Shown here one piece after another: positions 22,943 to 31,426 of a stretch of 32,017 nucleotides of DNA; the first letter of the stretch is position 1; the number at the start of each line of letters is the position of its first letter. The stretch spans positions 1 to 32,017 of the forward strand of contig CAZXCK010000034.1 of the NCBI GenBank assembly GCA_964639225.1, read 5' to 3'. The position numbers and the translations under genes were made by a program. The stretch is from CAZXCK01 sp964639225 (GTDB lineage Bacteria; Chloroflexota; Anaerolineae; Aggregatilineales; Phototrophicaceae). The notes below the pieces were generated by a model. The model ran no database searches. It had not been told where the DNA came from and saw only the letters and a list, made by a program, of their open reading frames with translations.

Positions 22943-22948
22943 TATAAT
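22943..22948 (+). promoter_or_regulatory. -10 box of the Sensor-domain membrane protein gene
   Basis: TATAAT at 22943-22948 predicts transcription from about 22955. That places the possible TTG start at 22951 outside the message and supports ATG 22981. No clear -35 is present. Confidence 0.5.
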
Positions 22949-22980
22949 AGTTGATACACAACGCAATTCAGGGATATACC

Positions 22981-23985
22981 ATGCACAAGCTGTTACAGGT
23001 CTACACCGATCCAGCCACCTATAAAAACGTCGCCTATATGTTCAGCAGCTTCCCGCTGGGACTGGCGTACTTCATCTTTTTCACGGTGGGCATGTCGCTG
23101 GGCCTGGGCCTGGCGGTGATCCTGGTCGGCATCCCTATTCTGCTGTTTATGTTCGCCGCCACCAAAGGACTGGCCGCCTTTGAGCGTAAACTGGCCGCCG
23201 GTCTGCTGGACGCCGACATCGAACCACGCCGCCGTGCCCGCCAGGGCCGCAGTCTGGCGCAGCGCATTTTCAACCGTTCCACACTGGCCGAACTGCTGTT
23301 TCTGATGCTGAAATTCCCACTGGGTCTCGCCTCGTTTGTGTTGAGCATCACGCTGGTGGCCACCACGCTGGGCCTGGTCACCGCGCCGCTGAGTTACCAG
23401 ATGGGCACCATCAACGCGCCGATGGTAGGACTCGTCGACTCGATGGGGGCTGCTCTGCTGACCAGCGCCCTCGGTCTGCTGCTGGGGCTGGTGACGCTGC
23501 CTATCATCAACGCCGGTGGCGCGGCCTGGCGCACGCTCGTCGAGCGGCTGCTCAACGTGGGCAGCGACCTGGAACAGCGCGGGGTTTCGCTCAACGAAGA
23601 GCTGGCATCAGAGGACTTCTTCTACGATGATGATGAACTGTACGGCAAACCCAAACGCGACCGGCGCGGGCGCGAGGTGACGGTTCCTGCGATGCCAGCA
23701 TCGGCGATGCCAGCGCCAAAGGCCAAACGTCCGCCGACGCTGCGCGAGCAGATCGACGCTGAACTGTACGATGAAGACTACGACGACGAACCGGTTCATA
23801 TCGCCGTGCCGCGACCGCAGCCGCGCCAGCCGGACGAAGACCGGCAAAAAACGCCGCCGCCGTCATCATCACTGGCCGACCGCATCCAGGCGGCGCTGCA
23901 CGAGGTTCATCCCGACGACAGCGCGACCCGCGCCAAGCCGGTCGAGGACGACGACGAACGCGACGACCAACAGGCCAGAAGTTAA
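22981..23985 (+). CDS. Sensor-domain membrane protein with disordered acidic tail
   Basis: A 334-residue protein of unknown role. Four membrane segments fall in two similar halves: FPLGLAYFIFFTVGMSLGLG (24-43) and FPLGLASFVLSITLVATTLG (112-131) both begin with FPLGLAxF, each followed by a second hydrophobic stretch. This is the layout of the putative Sensor domain found N-terminally in some actinobacterial and chloroflexal histidine kinases, but here no kinase follows. Residues from about 195 to the end are charged, proline-rich and probably disordered (YDEDYDDEPVHIAV; a DDDERDDQQARS end). AGGGA precedes ATG 22981. It may regulate a partner kinase at the membrane. Confidence 0.72.
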   Translation: MHKLLQVYTDPATYKNVAYMFSSFPLGLAYFIFFTVGMSLGLGLAVILVGIPILLFMFAATKGLAAFERKLAAGLLDADIEPRRRARQGRSLAQRIFNRSTLAELLFLMLKFPLGLASFVLSITLVATTLGLVTAPLSYQMGTINAPMVGLVDSMGAALLTSALGLLLGLVTLPIINAGGAAWRTLVERLLNVGSDLEQRGVSLNEELASEDFFYDDDELYGKPKRDRRGREVTVPAMPASAMPAPKAKRPPTLREQIDAELYDEDYDDEPVHIAVPRPQPRQPDEDRQKTPPPSSSLADRIQAALHEVHPDDSATRAKPVEDDDERDDQQARS

Positions 23986-24041
23986 TCAATTCACGGATGG
24001 GGCCGTAACACGGTCTTAATCTGCGGTTAACGACCAGCCTT

Positions 24042-24047
24042 TATAAT
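24042..24047 (+). promoter_or_regulatory. -10 box overlapping the first possible surE start
   Basis: TATAAT at 24042-24047 overlaps the ATG at 24046 and predicts transcription from about 24054-24055. Only later starts can then be used. A -35 is not convincing. Confidence 0.5.
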
Positions 24048-24054
24048 GCTGCGC

Positions 24055-24945
24055 ATGACAACAAAAAGACAAACACCAATGAACAACAATCACAACAACG
24101 AACGCCCGCTGATCCTGTTCACGAACGACGACGGCATCGAATCGCCGGGACTGTGGGCGGTGGTCAAGGCCTTTGAAGACCTGGGCGACCGGCTGGTGGT
24201 CGCCCCGCGCGAGCAGCAGTCCGGTATGGGCCGCAGCCTGCCCATTTTCAGCAAGGGCAATATCTACCCCATCGAACTGACCAATGGCGAGACTCACCGC
24301 GCTTTCGCCGTCGATGGTACGCCGGCGCAGGCTGTGCAGCATGGCGTGCTGGAACTGGCGGACCGCACGCCGTCGCTGGTCGTCTCCGGCATCAACTACG
24401 GCGACAACACCGGCAACGGTGTCACCGTCAGCGGCACGGTGGGCGCGGCCATCGAAGCGGCAAGCCTGGGCATTCCGGCGCTGGCCGTCTCGCAGCAGAC
24501 TGCCCACGACCTGCACCTGACCTATTCGGAAGAAGTGGACTTCACCGCCGCCGCGCATTTCTCGCGTATGTTCGGCGAGTGGCTGCTGGACAACGAAGAG
24601 CGTCCCGACGATGTGGACCTGCTCAAGCTGGATGTGCCCTGGGGCGCTACAATCGAGACTCCCTGGCAGGTAACCCGCCTCAGCCGCCGCCGTGTCTACT
24701 GGCCGACTCGCCCGGAGCGCGTCTCGCCGACCGATGGCGGTCGCCTGGGCTACAAATTCGGCACCGACCCCAGCAAGGCCGAGCCAGACTCCGACGTGTA
24801 CACGCTGATGCACAAGTCCGAAGTCTCGGTGACGCCGATGAGCCTGGACATGACATCGCGCACGGACCTGTTCCGCCTGAACCAACTACTCACCGGCGAA
24901 CGCGCCTATGGTCGCAAAGCCACACCAGACAGCAACAGCCGCTAA
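24055..24945 (+). CDS. surE: 5'/3'-nucleotidase SurE
   Basis: A metal-dependent phosphatase that removes phosphate from nucleoside monophosphates and short polyphosphates, linked to stationary-phase survival. The protein has the SurE core: ILFTNDDGIESPGL with the metal-binding Asp pair, APREQQSGMGRSLP, and VVSGINYGDNTGNGVTVSGTVGAAIEA. The family normally starts two or three residues before ILLTNDDG; here any start adds 15 to 26 residues. ATG 24055 coincides with the predicted first transcribed base, suggesting a leaderless message; ATG 24079 and ATG 24046 are alternatives, neither with a good ribosome site. Three hairpins lie between it and the PBP gene. Confidence 0.92.
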   Translation: MTTKRQTPMNNNHNNERPLILFTNDDGIESPGLWAVVKAFEDLGDRLVVAPREQQSGMGRSLPIFSKGNIYPIELTNGETHRAFAVDGTPAQAVQHGVLELADRTPSLVVSGINYGDNTGNGVTVSGTVGAAIEAASLGIPALAVSQQTAHDLHLTYSEEVDFTAAAHFSRMFGEWLLDNEERPDDVDLLKLDVPWGATIETPWQVTRLSRRRVYWPTRPERVSPTDGGRLGYKFGTDPSKAEPDSDVYTLMHKSEVSVTPMSLDMTSRTDLFRLNQLLTGERAYGRKATPDSNSR

Positions 24946-24982
24946 GGCGCACCATCCCCACCCCACAACCCCAACCAGCAAC

Positions 24983-25066
24983 GGCGGGCGATTGGCCCGC
25001 CTTCATGCTTCCGGTACGGCTAACCGACCGTACCGGAAGCGTTGCCCTGTCGTCAGGCTGACAGGG
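24983..25066. repeat. Three consecutive stem-loops between surE and the PBP gene
   Basis: Stem 1 is GGCGGGC/GCCCGCC (24983-24989 with 24995-25001). Stem 2 is a perfect 13 bp, GCTTCCGGTACGG (25007-25019) with its complement at 25028-25040. Stem 3 is CCCTGTC/GACAGGG (25045-25051 with 25060-25066). None is followed by a T-run, so they are not classical terminators. They may end surE transcription by another route or form an RNA element. Confidence 0.6.
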
Positions 25067-25093
25067 GGCAGGCTGCACACACATCCGCTAGAC

Positions 25094-25102
25094 TGATACA
25101 AT
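25094..25102 (+). promoter_or_regulatory. Extended -10 promoter of the PBP1A gene
   Basis: TGATACAAT fits the TG-N-TATAAT extended -10 with one mismatch (TACAAT at 25097-25102). Transcription would start near 25109, after the ATG at 25107, supporting translation from ATG 25149, which has GGGAG at 25132-25136. Confidence 0.55.
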
Positions 25103-25148
25103 AGGGATGCCATCAAGGCATTGTTTGGTTTGGGAGTCTGACAAGAAG

Positions 25149-28100
25149 ATGCCAGAAGATAAACGCAATCTGCCGCCGGACGACCCCGGCGATAACTCGA
25201 AGGACGACCGCGCGCGCTTCTCCGCTGATGACGATATGCCGTTTCATCTGCCATTGGCGGCGGACAGCGGCAGCGTCCAGGAAGACGACGTGGATATGCT
25301 GATCTCGCCGGATGAATACGCCAGCGAGAACGAGGACACCGCGCCGCGCCGCGACACAGACGACATCGCCGCGCTGCACGCATCCGACCCGCCGCTGAAG
25401 CGCCCGGCGGATGATGACGAAACCCTGACCGCGCCACAGGAGCCGGTCGAGGAGCCGCTGGCGGCGGATGACATTCAGGAAATCAGGCCGCTGCGGGACG
25501 ACGATGACGACGAAGATGATGATGACGTGCCGTTTCGACTGCCACGCGACCCGCGCACATCAGGCGATAAGCCCATCGCCAGCAAGTTCGCCACCATGCC
25601 GTCAGACCCGGCCCGGCACAATGCGCCGACTATGGCCGGCAGCGGCGGTCTGGACCCCAATCCTGACTTCGCCGGACCACAGCCGACCATGCAATCGCCG
25701 CGCGTGCAGGAACACGATCGCTACCGCCCACCGCAGCAGAACATCCCCGCGCCGACTATGCCCGGCGGTATGCGTCCGGTGCCGCCGCCGCAGGCTCGCG
25801 GCGGACCGCCCGTGCCACCCGCCCAGGGCGCGCGAGCGCGTCCCGCGCTGCCGCCACGCCGCAAGCGCCGCCTGAACCCGGGCTGTCTGGCGATTTTCAT
25901 CGGCGTGTTTGTCGCATTCTGCGGCGGCCTGACGCTGATTACTGGCGTAGCCGGTACCTTCGCCTATACACGCGTGGGTACGCTGCTCAACGAACGCATC
26001 GAAGAGGTGGACCGCTACGCCGCCTTCCAGAGTACATTTATCTACGACCGCAACGGGCGCGAACTCTATGAGGTGTTTGGCGAGGGTCGGCGCACCAACG
26101 TCCGCCTGAGCAACATGCCGCAGGACCTGATTAACGCCACCATCGCCACCGAGGACGGTTCGTTTTATCGTAATATCGGCATCGATATTCCGGCGACAAC
26201 GCAGGCGTTCCTGCGCTTTGTGGGGGCCGGGTCGGGCGCGGATATTCCAGGCGGCAGCACCATCACGCAGCAGTTGGTACGCAACGTGCTGTTCGAGCCG
26301 CAGTACCGCGCCGAACGCAGCGCCCGCCGCAAAGCCGAGGAGATTCTGCTGGCACTGGCGCTCACCGGGCGCAAGAGCAAAGACGAAATCCTGGAGCTGT
26401 ACCTCAACGAAATCTACTATGGTAACCTGGCCTACGGCGCGCAGGCAGCGGCACAGGTTTACTTCGATAAGGACGTGAGCCAGCTCACGCTGGGCGAGGC
26501 GGCGCTGCTGGCCGCGCTGCCCCAGGCTCCAGCGGACCTGAATCCGCTGAACCCGGACCCGGCGGTACAGACGGCGGTTGACCTGCGCTGGCGGGTGGTC
26601 CTCAACGCGATGGTGCGCGAGGGTTTCATCACGGAAGCGCAGCGCGATGACGCCCTGGCCCAGGGTTTGAGCTACAGTTCGCCGGATGTGCCACTTAACG
26701 CGCCGCATTTCGTCGTTTACGCCCAGACACAGCTCGAACAACTGATGCTTGAACTGGGATACAGCGCCGAGGATATCGCGCGCGGCGGTTTGCAGGTCTA
26801 CACCACCGTCGATCTGGAAATCGACGAGATGGCGCGGCAGGCGGCGGCACAGCAGGTGGCGGCGCTGGGCGCGTATGACATCAGCAACGCCTCGGTGCTG
26901 GTGCTCAAACCGATCACCGGCGAGATTCTGGCGATGGTGGGCAGCATTGACTATAACAACGACGCCATCGACGGGCATGTGAATGTGTCGCTGGCCCAGC
27001 GCCAACCCGGCAGCACGGTCAAGGCATTTACCTATGCCGCCGCCATGGAGCGCGGCATCACGCCTGGCGATGTCATCTGGGACACGCGCACGCGCATCGG
27101 CATCCCCGGCCAGCCGGTATACGAGCCGCGCAACTACGACCGCAGCTTCCATGGCCCGATGACCATGCGCTACGCGCTGGCCAACAGCTACAACATCCCC
27201 GCCGTGCAGACGCTGCGCCAGGTAGGCGTGGACTATCTGCTGGACCTTATGTATCGCTTTGGCGTGCGCAGCCTGGGCCAGGACCCATCGTTCTACGGCC
27301 TGTCGCTGACCCTGGGCGGCGGTGACATCACCCTGCTGGAACTCACGCGCGGTTTCAGCGTGTTCGCCAACCAGGGACTGCTGGTCAACACACAGGCGAT
27401 TTTGTGTGTGCTGGACAACGACAACAACATCATCTACGAATATGAGAACGCCTGCCCACGCGGCACGCACACCACACAGACCGTCTCGCGGACCGGGCTG
27501 GGCACGCAGGTGCTGGACCCGCGCATCGCCTATGTGATCGGCGACATTCTGAACGACAACACAGCCCGCACCCCGGCGATGGGCGCCAACAGCCCGCTGC
27601 TGACGCCTAACATCACCACATCGGTTAAGACGGGCACCACCGACGACGTGCGCGACAACTGGACCGTCGGCTATACGCGCAACGTGGCTGTCGGCGTGTG
27701 GGTGGGCAACAACGACAACCGGCCCATGCGCGGCGACACATCCGGCCTGACGGGCGCCGCCCCAATCTGGAACCAGGTGATAACGGGCATCTACAACAAC
27801 CCGGCCATGCTCAACCAGTTCGCCGTCGATGGCCAGCTTCTCAGCGACCAGGCGCAACCGCCAGGGGGTATGTCACAGCAGCGAATATGCAACGTTCGCT
27901 CGCTCATCGACCCGGCACCGGGCTGCCCCAGCTATGTCAACGAGTGGATGCTGGACAGCCCGGCTGGTCTGCCAGACGGCCAGGGCGGGCTGGATTATCC
28001 ACCGCCAGCCAACCGTCAGCCAGAGCAGTTCCCAACCAGCGGCTCGTTTGTGCAGCAGGTTTATCCGGGCATTTACCGCACGGTGGCCTTCCCCATCGCA

Positions 28101-28664
28101 CCGGAGATCGCCAACGCCATCCAGTTCCCGGTCCCGCCGGGCGAGACGGCCCCACCGCCGCCCAAATACTGCCGCGTGCCGGTGGAACTGATTCCGAGTA
28201 CGCCGGGGGCGCAGGAACTGCTGTTTATCGCGCCACCACCGGTCGCGGCGGACGCCGCCGAAGCCGAGAACTACGCGCGCAGCCGTAACCTGGCCTTTCT
28301 GCCAACCATCGACTGCACGCCCGATCTGCTGTCCGCGCCATCGTTCGGCCCGGCGGTGCTGACGGCGTTTATCAGTTCGCCAGTGCCAGGGCAAATGATC
28401 ACCGAACCGGTGCCTATCATGGGGACGGCCCAGTTCACACCAGAACAGGCGGCCTTCTACAAGCTGGAGATCATCGGCGGGCAGTTCAGCAACTGGGTGA
28501 CCATCGGCGAGACGCGCTCCAACCCGGTCGTCAACGGCCAGTTGGAAGTGCTGCCGGGTCCGCCGGGGTTACAGCCGGGCAGCTATCGCCTGCGGCTGGT
28601 GATTATCGGCGTGGATGGCAACGTCGTACAGACGCCGTATGAGGTACCCTTCACCGTGCCATAA
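25149..28664 (+). CDS. Class A penicillin-binding protein (PBP1A-like), with long N- and C-terminal extensions
   Basis: A bifunctional wall synthase of 1171 residues, far above the usual 700-850. Residues 1-240 are acidic then proline-rich and cytoplasmic. One membrane segment follows (about 246-273). The GT51 glycosyltransferase domain contains E335 in ATEDGSFY, GGSTITQQLVRN and RKAEEILLALAL. The transpeptidase has the serine-lysine motif S622-T-V-K625 in PGSTVKAF, S680-Y-N682 and K827-T-G-T830, all intact. Residues beyond about 910 are a proline-rich linker with cysteines, then an Ig-like domain (about 1075-1171, FISSPVPGQMITEPVPIMGTA onward). ATG 25149 is preferred over 25107 because the promoter's predicted start falls after 25107. 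Confidence 0.94.
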   Translation: MPEDKRNLPPDDPGDNSKDDRARFSADDDMPFHLPLAADSGSVQEDDVDMLISPDEYASENEDTAPRRDTDDIAALHASDPPLKRPADDDETLTAPQEPVEEPLAADDIQEIRPLRDDDDDEDDDDVPFRLPRDPRTSGDKPIASKFATMPSDPARHNAPTMAGSGGLDPNPDFAGPQPTMQSPRVQEHDRYRPPQQNIPAPTMPGGMRPVPPPQARGGPPVPPAQGARARPALPPRRKRRLNPGCLAIFIGVFVAFCGGLTLITGVAGTFAYTRVGTLLNERIEEVDRYAAFQSTFIYDRNGRELYEVFGEGRRTNVRLSNMPQDLINATIATEDGSFYRNIGIDIPATTQAFLRFVGAGSGADIPGGSTITQQLVRNVLFEPQYRAERSARRKAEEILLALALTGRKSKDEILELYLNEIYYGNLAYGAQAAAQVYFDKDVSQLTLGEAALLAALPQAPADLNPLNPDPAVQTAVDLRWRVVLNAMVREGFITEAQRDDALAQGLSYSSPDVPLNAPHFVVYAQTQLEQLMLELGYSAEDIARGGLQVYTTVDLEIDEMARQAAAQQVAALGAYDISNASVLVLKPITGEILAMVGSIDYNNDAIDGHVNVSLAQRQPGSTVKAFTYAAAMERGITPGDVIWDTRTRIGIPGQPVYEPRNYDRSFHGPMTMRYALANSYNIPAVQTLRQVGVDYLLDLMYRFGVRSLGQDPSFYGLSLTLGGGDITLLELTRGFSVFANQGLLVNTQAILCVLDNDNNIIYEYENACPRGTHTTQTVSRTGLGTQVLDPRIAYVIGDILNDNTARTPAMGANSPLLTPNITTSVKTGTTDDVRDNWTVGYTRNVAVGVWVGNNDNRPMRGDTSGLTGAAPIWNQVITGIYNNPAMLNQFAVDGQLLSDQAQPPGGMSQQRICNVRSLIDPAPGCPSYVNEWMLDSPAGLPDGQGGLDYPPPANRQPEQFPTSGSFVQQVYPGIYRTVAFPIAPEIANAIQFPVPPGETAPPPPKYCRVPVELIPSTPGAQELLFIAPPPVAADAAEAENYARSRNLAFLPTIDCTPDLLSAPSFGPAVLTAFISSPVPGQMITEPVPIMGTAQFTPEQAAFYKLEIIGGQFSNWVTIGETRSNPVVNGQLEVLPGPPGLQPGSYRLRLVIIGVDGNVVQTPYEVPFTVP

Positions 28665-28686
28665 GCACACATCAGCCACAAAACAA

Positions 28687-28725
28687 GCGGGTCGCTGTCA
28701 GGGTTTGTGTCCCTGGGCGACCCGC
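28687..28725 (-). terminator. Composite hairpin at the end of the M20 hydrolase gene
   Basis: An outer 9-bp stem GCGGGTCGC/GCGACCCGC (28687-28695 with 28717-28725) encloses an inner stem CAGGG/CCCTG (28699-28703 with 28711-28715). On the minus strand it is followed by TTGTTTTGTGG, so it should end the M20 gene, whose stop codon (28698-28700) lies within the structure. It may also mark the end of the PBP message from the other side. Confidence 0.65.
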
Positions 28726-29948
28726 AGGATCGTGTGCAGCAGCACGTTGGCCCCCTGTTCGACGTAGCGCCATTCGGTGTGCTCACTGGGGGTGTGGCTG
28801 CGACCGCCCACCGACGGCACGAAGATCATACCGGTGCGGGTAAATCCGCTGATGATCTGCGCGTCATGACCGGCGTAGCTAATCAGCGGCATCGACTGCA
28901 ATCCCAGGTGGTCGCTGGCGGCGCGGATGGCTTCGATCATCGTATCGTGCATGTGAGCCACCGGCATATTCACCGCCTGGTGAATGCTGATGTCCAGCCG
29001 GTGTTCGCTGGCAACCGTTCCGGCCAGTTCGGTGAGCGCCGCTTCCAGCAGGCTGAGCCGCTCGCGGTCGATGTGGCGGCATTCGACGGTGAGCCGGGCT
29101 TTTTCGGGAATGATGTTAAACGCACCCGGTTCGACAGTGACGTTGCCACAGTTGAGCACGGCCTTCGGAAACTGTTCCTCGACCATCTGGAAGGCACGGG
29201 TGATGTATGACGCTGCGCCACGCAGCGCGTCGCGCCGTTCGGCAGTGGGTGTGGTTCCACTGTGAGCCGCCTGCCCCTGAAATGTCATACGGTAGGTGGT
29301 GCGCCCCACAATGCCCGTCACCACGCCGATATCCATGCCGGCCTGTTCCAGGCGGTGGCCCTGCTCGATGTGCAGTTCCAGGTAACCGGCGATAGTGGCC
29401 GGGTCGCGGCGGGCGCGGTAGATGTCGCCGGGGTGGATGCCAGCCCGAAACAACGCCGCGCGGAACGGCCCCTCGTCGCGTTCCTCGTCGCCGTTGGTGC
29501 TGTAGGCGAAAACACCGGTCAGTGCCCGGCTGCCAAACAGCGACTGCCAGCAGCCTTCCTCGTCGGTGAAGTCGATAATCTCCAGGTTGACCGGCAGCTT
29601 AAATCCCGCCTCGCTGATGGTGCGCACGGCTTCCAGCGCGGTGAGCAGGCCCAGCGAGCAGTCGTAGCGGCCACCGTTGGGCACGCTGTCCAGATGGCCG
29701 CCGATGAGCAGCGTGCGCACGTTCGGTTCGCTGGCGGGCAGGATGCCGCTCAGGTTGCCGGCATCGTCGTCCTGAACGATCAGACCGGCATCCATAAAAC
29801 GGTCGGCGAGCCAGGCGCGCGCCTGTAAATCCTCGTTGGAAAGCGCCAGACGGCTGACGCCACCCTGTTCGGTTGCGCCGATGAAGGCCAGATCGTTAAA
29901 GTCGGCCAGCATCCGGGAAGAATCGACTCTGAGTTCTGGCAATGGCAT
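28698..29948 (-). CDS. M20-family amidohydrolase (allantoate amidohydrolase / N-carbamoyl-L-amino-acid hydrolase type)
   Basis: A 416-residue two-metal hydrolase of the group that cleaves allantoate, ureidoglycolate or N-carbamoyl amino acids. Ligands are visible: H85 in GGHLDSVPNGG, D96 bridging the metals, E130/E131 in DEEGCWQSLFGS, H193 in LELHIEQG, and a histidine in GGRSHTPSEHTEW. The dimerisation domain carries GRTTYRMTFQGQAAHSGTTP and RRDA. The residue after D96 is Cys where the family usually has Gly. No uric-acid or hydantoin genes are nearby, so the substrate is open. ATG 29948 is used although the frame extends to 30092, because a -10 TATAAT lies at 29989-29994. Confidence 0.88.
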   Translation of the reverse strand: MPLPELRVDSSRMLADFNDLAFIGATEQGGVSRLALSNEDLQARAWLADRFMDAGLIVQDDDAGNLSGILPASEPNVRTLLIGGHLDSVPNGGRYDCSLGLLTALEAVRTISEAGFKLPVNLEIIDFTDEEGCWQSLFGSRALTGVFAYSTNGDEERDEGPFRAALFRAGIHPGDIYRARRDPATIAGYLELHIEQGHRLEQAGMDIGVVTGIVGRTTYRMTFQGQAAHSGTTPTAERRDALRGAASYITRAFQMVEEQFPKAVLNCGNVTVEPGAFNIIPEKARLTVECRHIDRERLSLLEAALTELAGTVASEHRLDISIHQAVNMPVAHMHDTMIEAIRAASDHLGLQSMPLISYAGHDAQIISGFTRTGMIFVPSVGGRSHTPSEHTEWRYVEQGANVLLHTILRVAQGHKP

Positions 29949-29988
29949 GGATATATTGTCCGTTTGCAGCGGCGAAATTCGATGCGGG

Positions 29989-29994
29989 ATTATA
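29989..29994 (-). promoter_or_regulatory. -10 box of the M20 hydrolase gene
   Basis: TATAAT on the minus strand, 40 bp before ATG 29948, in the 73-bp gap after the sensor kinase gene. The -35 is poor. It makes upstream in-frame starts unlikely. Confidence 0.45.
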
Positions 29995-30021
29995 ACGCAG
30001 TCCGGCTTAAATGCTATGTTC

Positions 30022-31230
30022 TTATGCGATGGGCAGAGCCAGCAGGACGACTGGTTCCTGATCGCCTGTGGCTGGCAGATCGAGAGTGCCACCGTGGGCG
30101 GTGATAATCATCCGGGCGATATCCAGGCCGAGACCATCGAACTCAGGGGATTTACAGCCGGCGATGGTAATGCGCGCGTCGTTTGTGTCGTGGTCCAGTG
30201 TCAGATTAATCACACCATCCTGATTGACATTGTGAATGGCGCTTTCGAGGATATTGGCCAGGGCGCGGTAGAGCGCGGCTTCATCCACATTGGCCATGAT
30301 CTGCGGCTGGTCGCTGGTCACCTGCAACTCACAGCCGGCGCGAGTCGCCAGTTTGCCGTATTTCTCAGCCACACGCCCGATAATCTTCCCGACATCGTGC
30401 GGCTTGAAATCGAAATCGTCCGGCGTGAGCCGGTCCAGGCGAGACATCAGCACCAGGTCCTGGACCATATTCTCCAGGCGGTCAGCTTCGTGATTGAGCT
30501 TATCGAGATGGTGGTGGACATGGCTGTCGGTGTTGGCGCGACCCACCAGGTACGTGCTGGTTTTCATGATGGTCAGGGGCGTCATCAGATCATGCGAGAG
30601 CTGGCCAATGAGGCCCAGCACGAGGGCCAGTCGTTGGCGTTCGAGTTCCAGGTCACGGCGGTGCTCCTCGCTTTGCCGGCGCTGCTCGACCAGACGCAGG
30701 CGGGACTGTTGAATCTGGTATACGGCGACGATAATCAGCACCGCCAGCGCCAGATTGACGGGCATGTAGTAGATCAGCAGGTCGTAAACGTTACCGTTCT
30801 GCATGCCGATCATCAGAAAACCCACGACGCCCAGCAGCAGCATAATGACGGCCAATGAAGCGGACCACAGCAGGCCCACCAGCAGCACCGGAAGCAGGAT
30901 GATGCTGGTTACATGCGGGTCGGGAACGATGAAGTTGACAACCAGCGCGCTGGCCAGGCTCAAGGCGGCCAGCAGGATGATGCCCGTGTAATAACGCGGC
31001 GACCGGCTGAAAGCGTAAATGAGGATTGTGACCATGCTGTGGATCAACAGGGCCAGAAAGACAGCGCCCAGCCCCTGACGAACAATGGTGAACAACATCA
31101 ATACGACCTGCACTGCCAGAAAAGCCAGCACAAGGCTGGCCAGCAGACGCGCTCGTTCGCGCTCGATATGATCTGGAATTTCAGAATGTGGTCGCGTAAG
31201 TTGGTACCACATGTGGCTCAAAGCGGGCAT
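30022..31230 (-). CDS. Multi-TM sensor histidine kinase with degenerate ATP-binding domain
   Basis: A 402-residue membrane sensor. About five to six membrane helices fill residues 30-175, then a coiled-coil linker (QQSRLRLVEQRRQSEEHRRD) and a HisKA domain with phosphoacceptor H213 in IGQLSHDLMTPLTIMKTS. The ATPase domain is altered: in the N box the Mg-binding asparagine is Ser (NILESAIHN, S330), and the DxGxG box is replaced by ITIAGCKSPEF, running straight into GLGLDIARMIITAHGG. It may therefore bind ATP poorly and act as a dimerising or phosphatase partner. A promoter with TTCATC and TACAAT 17 bp apart (31314-31342) excludes the open frame to 31323 and supports ATG 31230. Confidence 0.85.
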   Translation of the reverse strand: MPALSHMWYQLTRPHSEIPDHIERERARLLASLVLAFLAVQVVLMLFTIVRQGLGAVFLALLIHSMVTILIYAFSRSPRYYTGIILLAALSLASALVVNFIVPDPHVTSIILLPVLLVGLLWSASLAVIMLLLGVVGFLMIGMQNGNVYDLLIYYMPVNLALAVLIIVAVYQIQQSRLRLVEQRRQSEEHRRDLELERQRLALVLGLIGQLSHDLMTPLTIMKTSTYLVGRANTDSHVHHHLDKLNHEADRLENMVQDLVLMSRLDRLTPDDFDFKPHDVGKIIGRVAEKYGKLATRAGCELQVTSDQPQIMANVDEAALYRALANILESAIHNVNQDGVINLTLDHDTNDARITIAGCKSPEFDGLGLDIARMIITAHGGTLDLPATGDQEPVVLLALPIA

Positions 31231-31313
31231 AAGTATGGTTTCAGCCCTCAGTTTCGGCTCATTGGTTGGGACATTCAAAACAATTTGGCATTTTTGCTGT
31301 TTTGTACCTAACC

Positions 31314-31342
31314 ATTGTAGCATCGAAATGTTGCCTGATGAA
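31314..31342 (-). promoter_or_regulatory. Promoter of the degenerate sensor kinase gene
   Basis: On the minus strand TTCATC (31337-31342) and TACAAT (31314-31319) are 17 bp apart. The predicted start is near 31307, giving a leader of about 77 nt before ATG 31230. The rest of the AT-rich gap to 31426 shows nothing else. Confidence 0.45.
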
Positions 31343-31426
31343 TCCAGAACATGAAAATAAGATGAACAGTTCGCTGCAAAATATAACTGTAAGATATTTT
31401 ACTTGTTTTAATTGACTCAGATGTGG

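Noticed and set aside
22951..22980. TTG 22951 as start of the Sensor-domain protein
   Set aside because: It lies at or before the predicted transcription start, while ATG 22981 has an AGGGA site and begins the conserved region.
25602..27857. 751-residue open frame on the minus strand opposite the PBP gene
   Set aside because: It is the antisense shadow of a verified PBP1A. Its translation is rich in R, H, V and Q with no domain, as expected from GC-rich codon bias.
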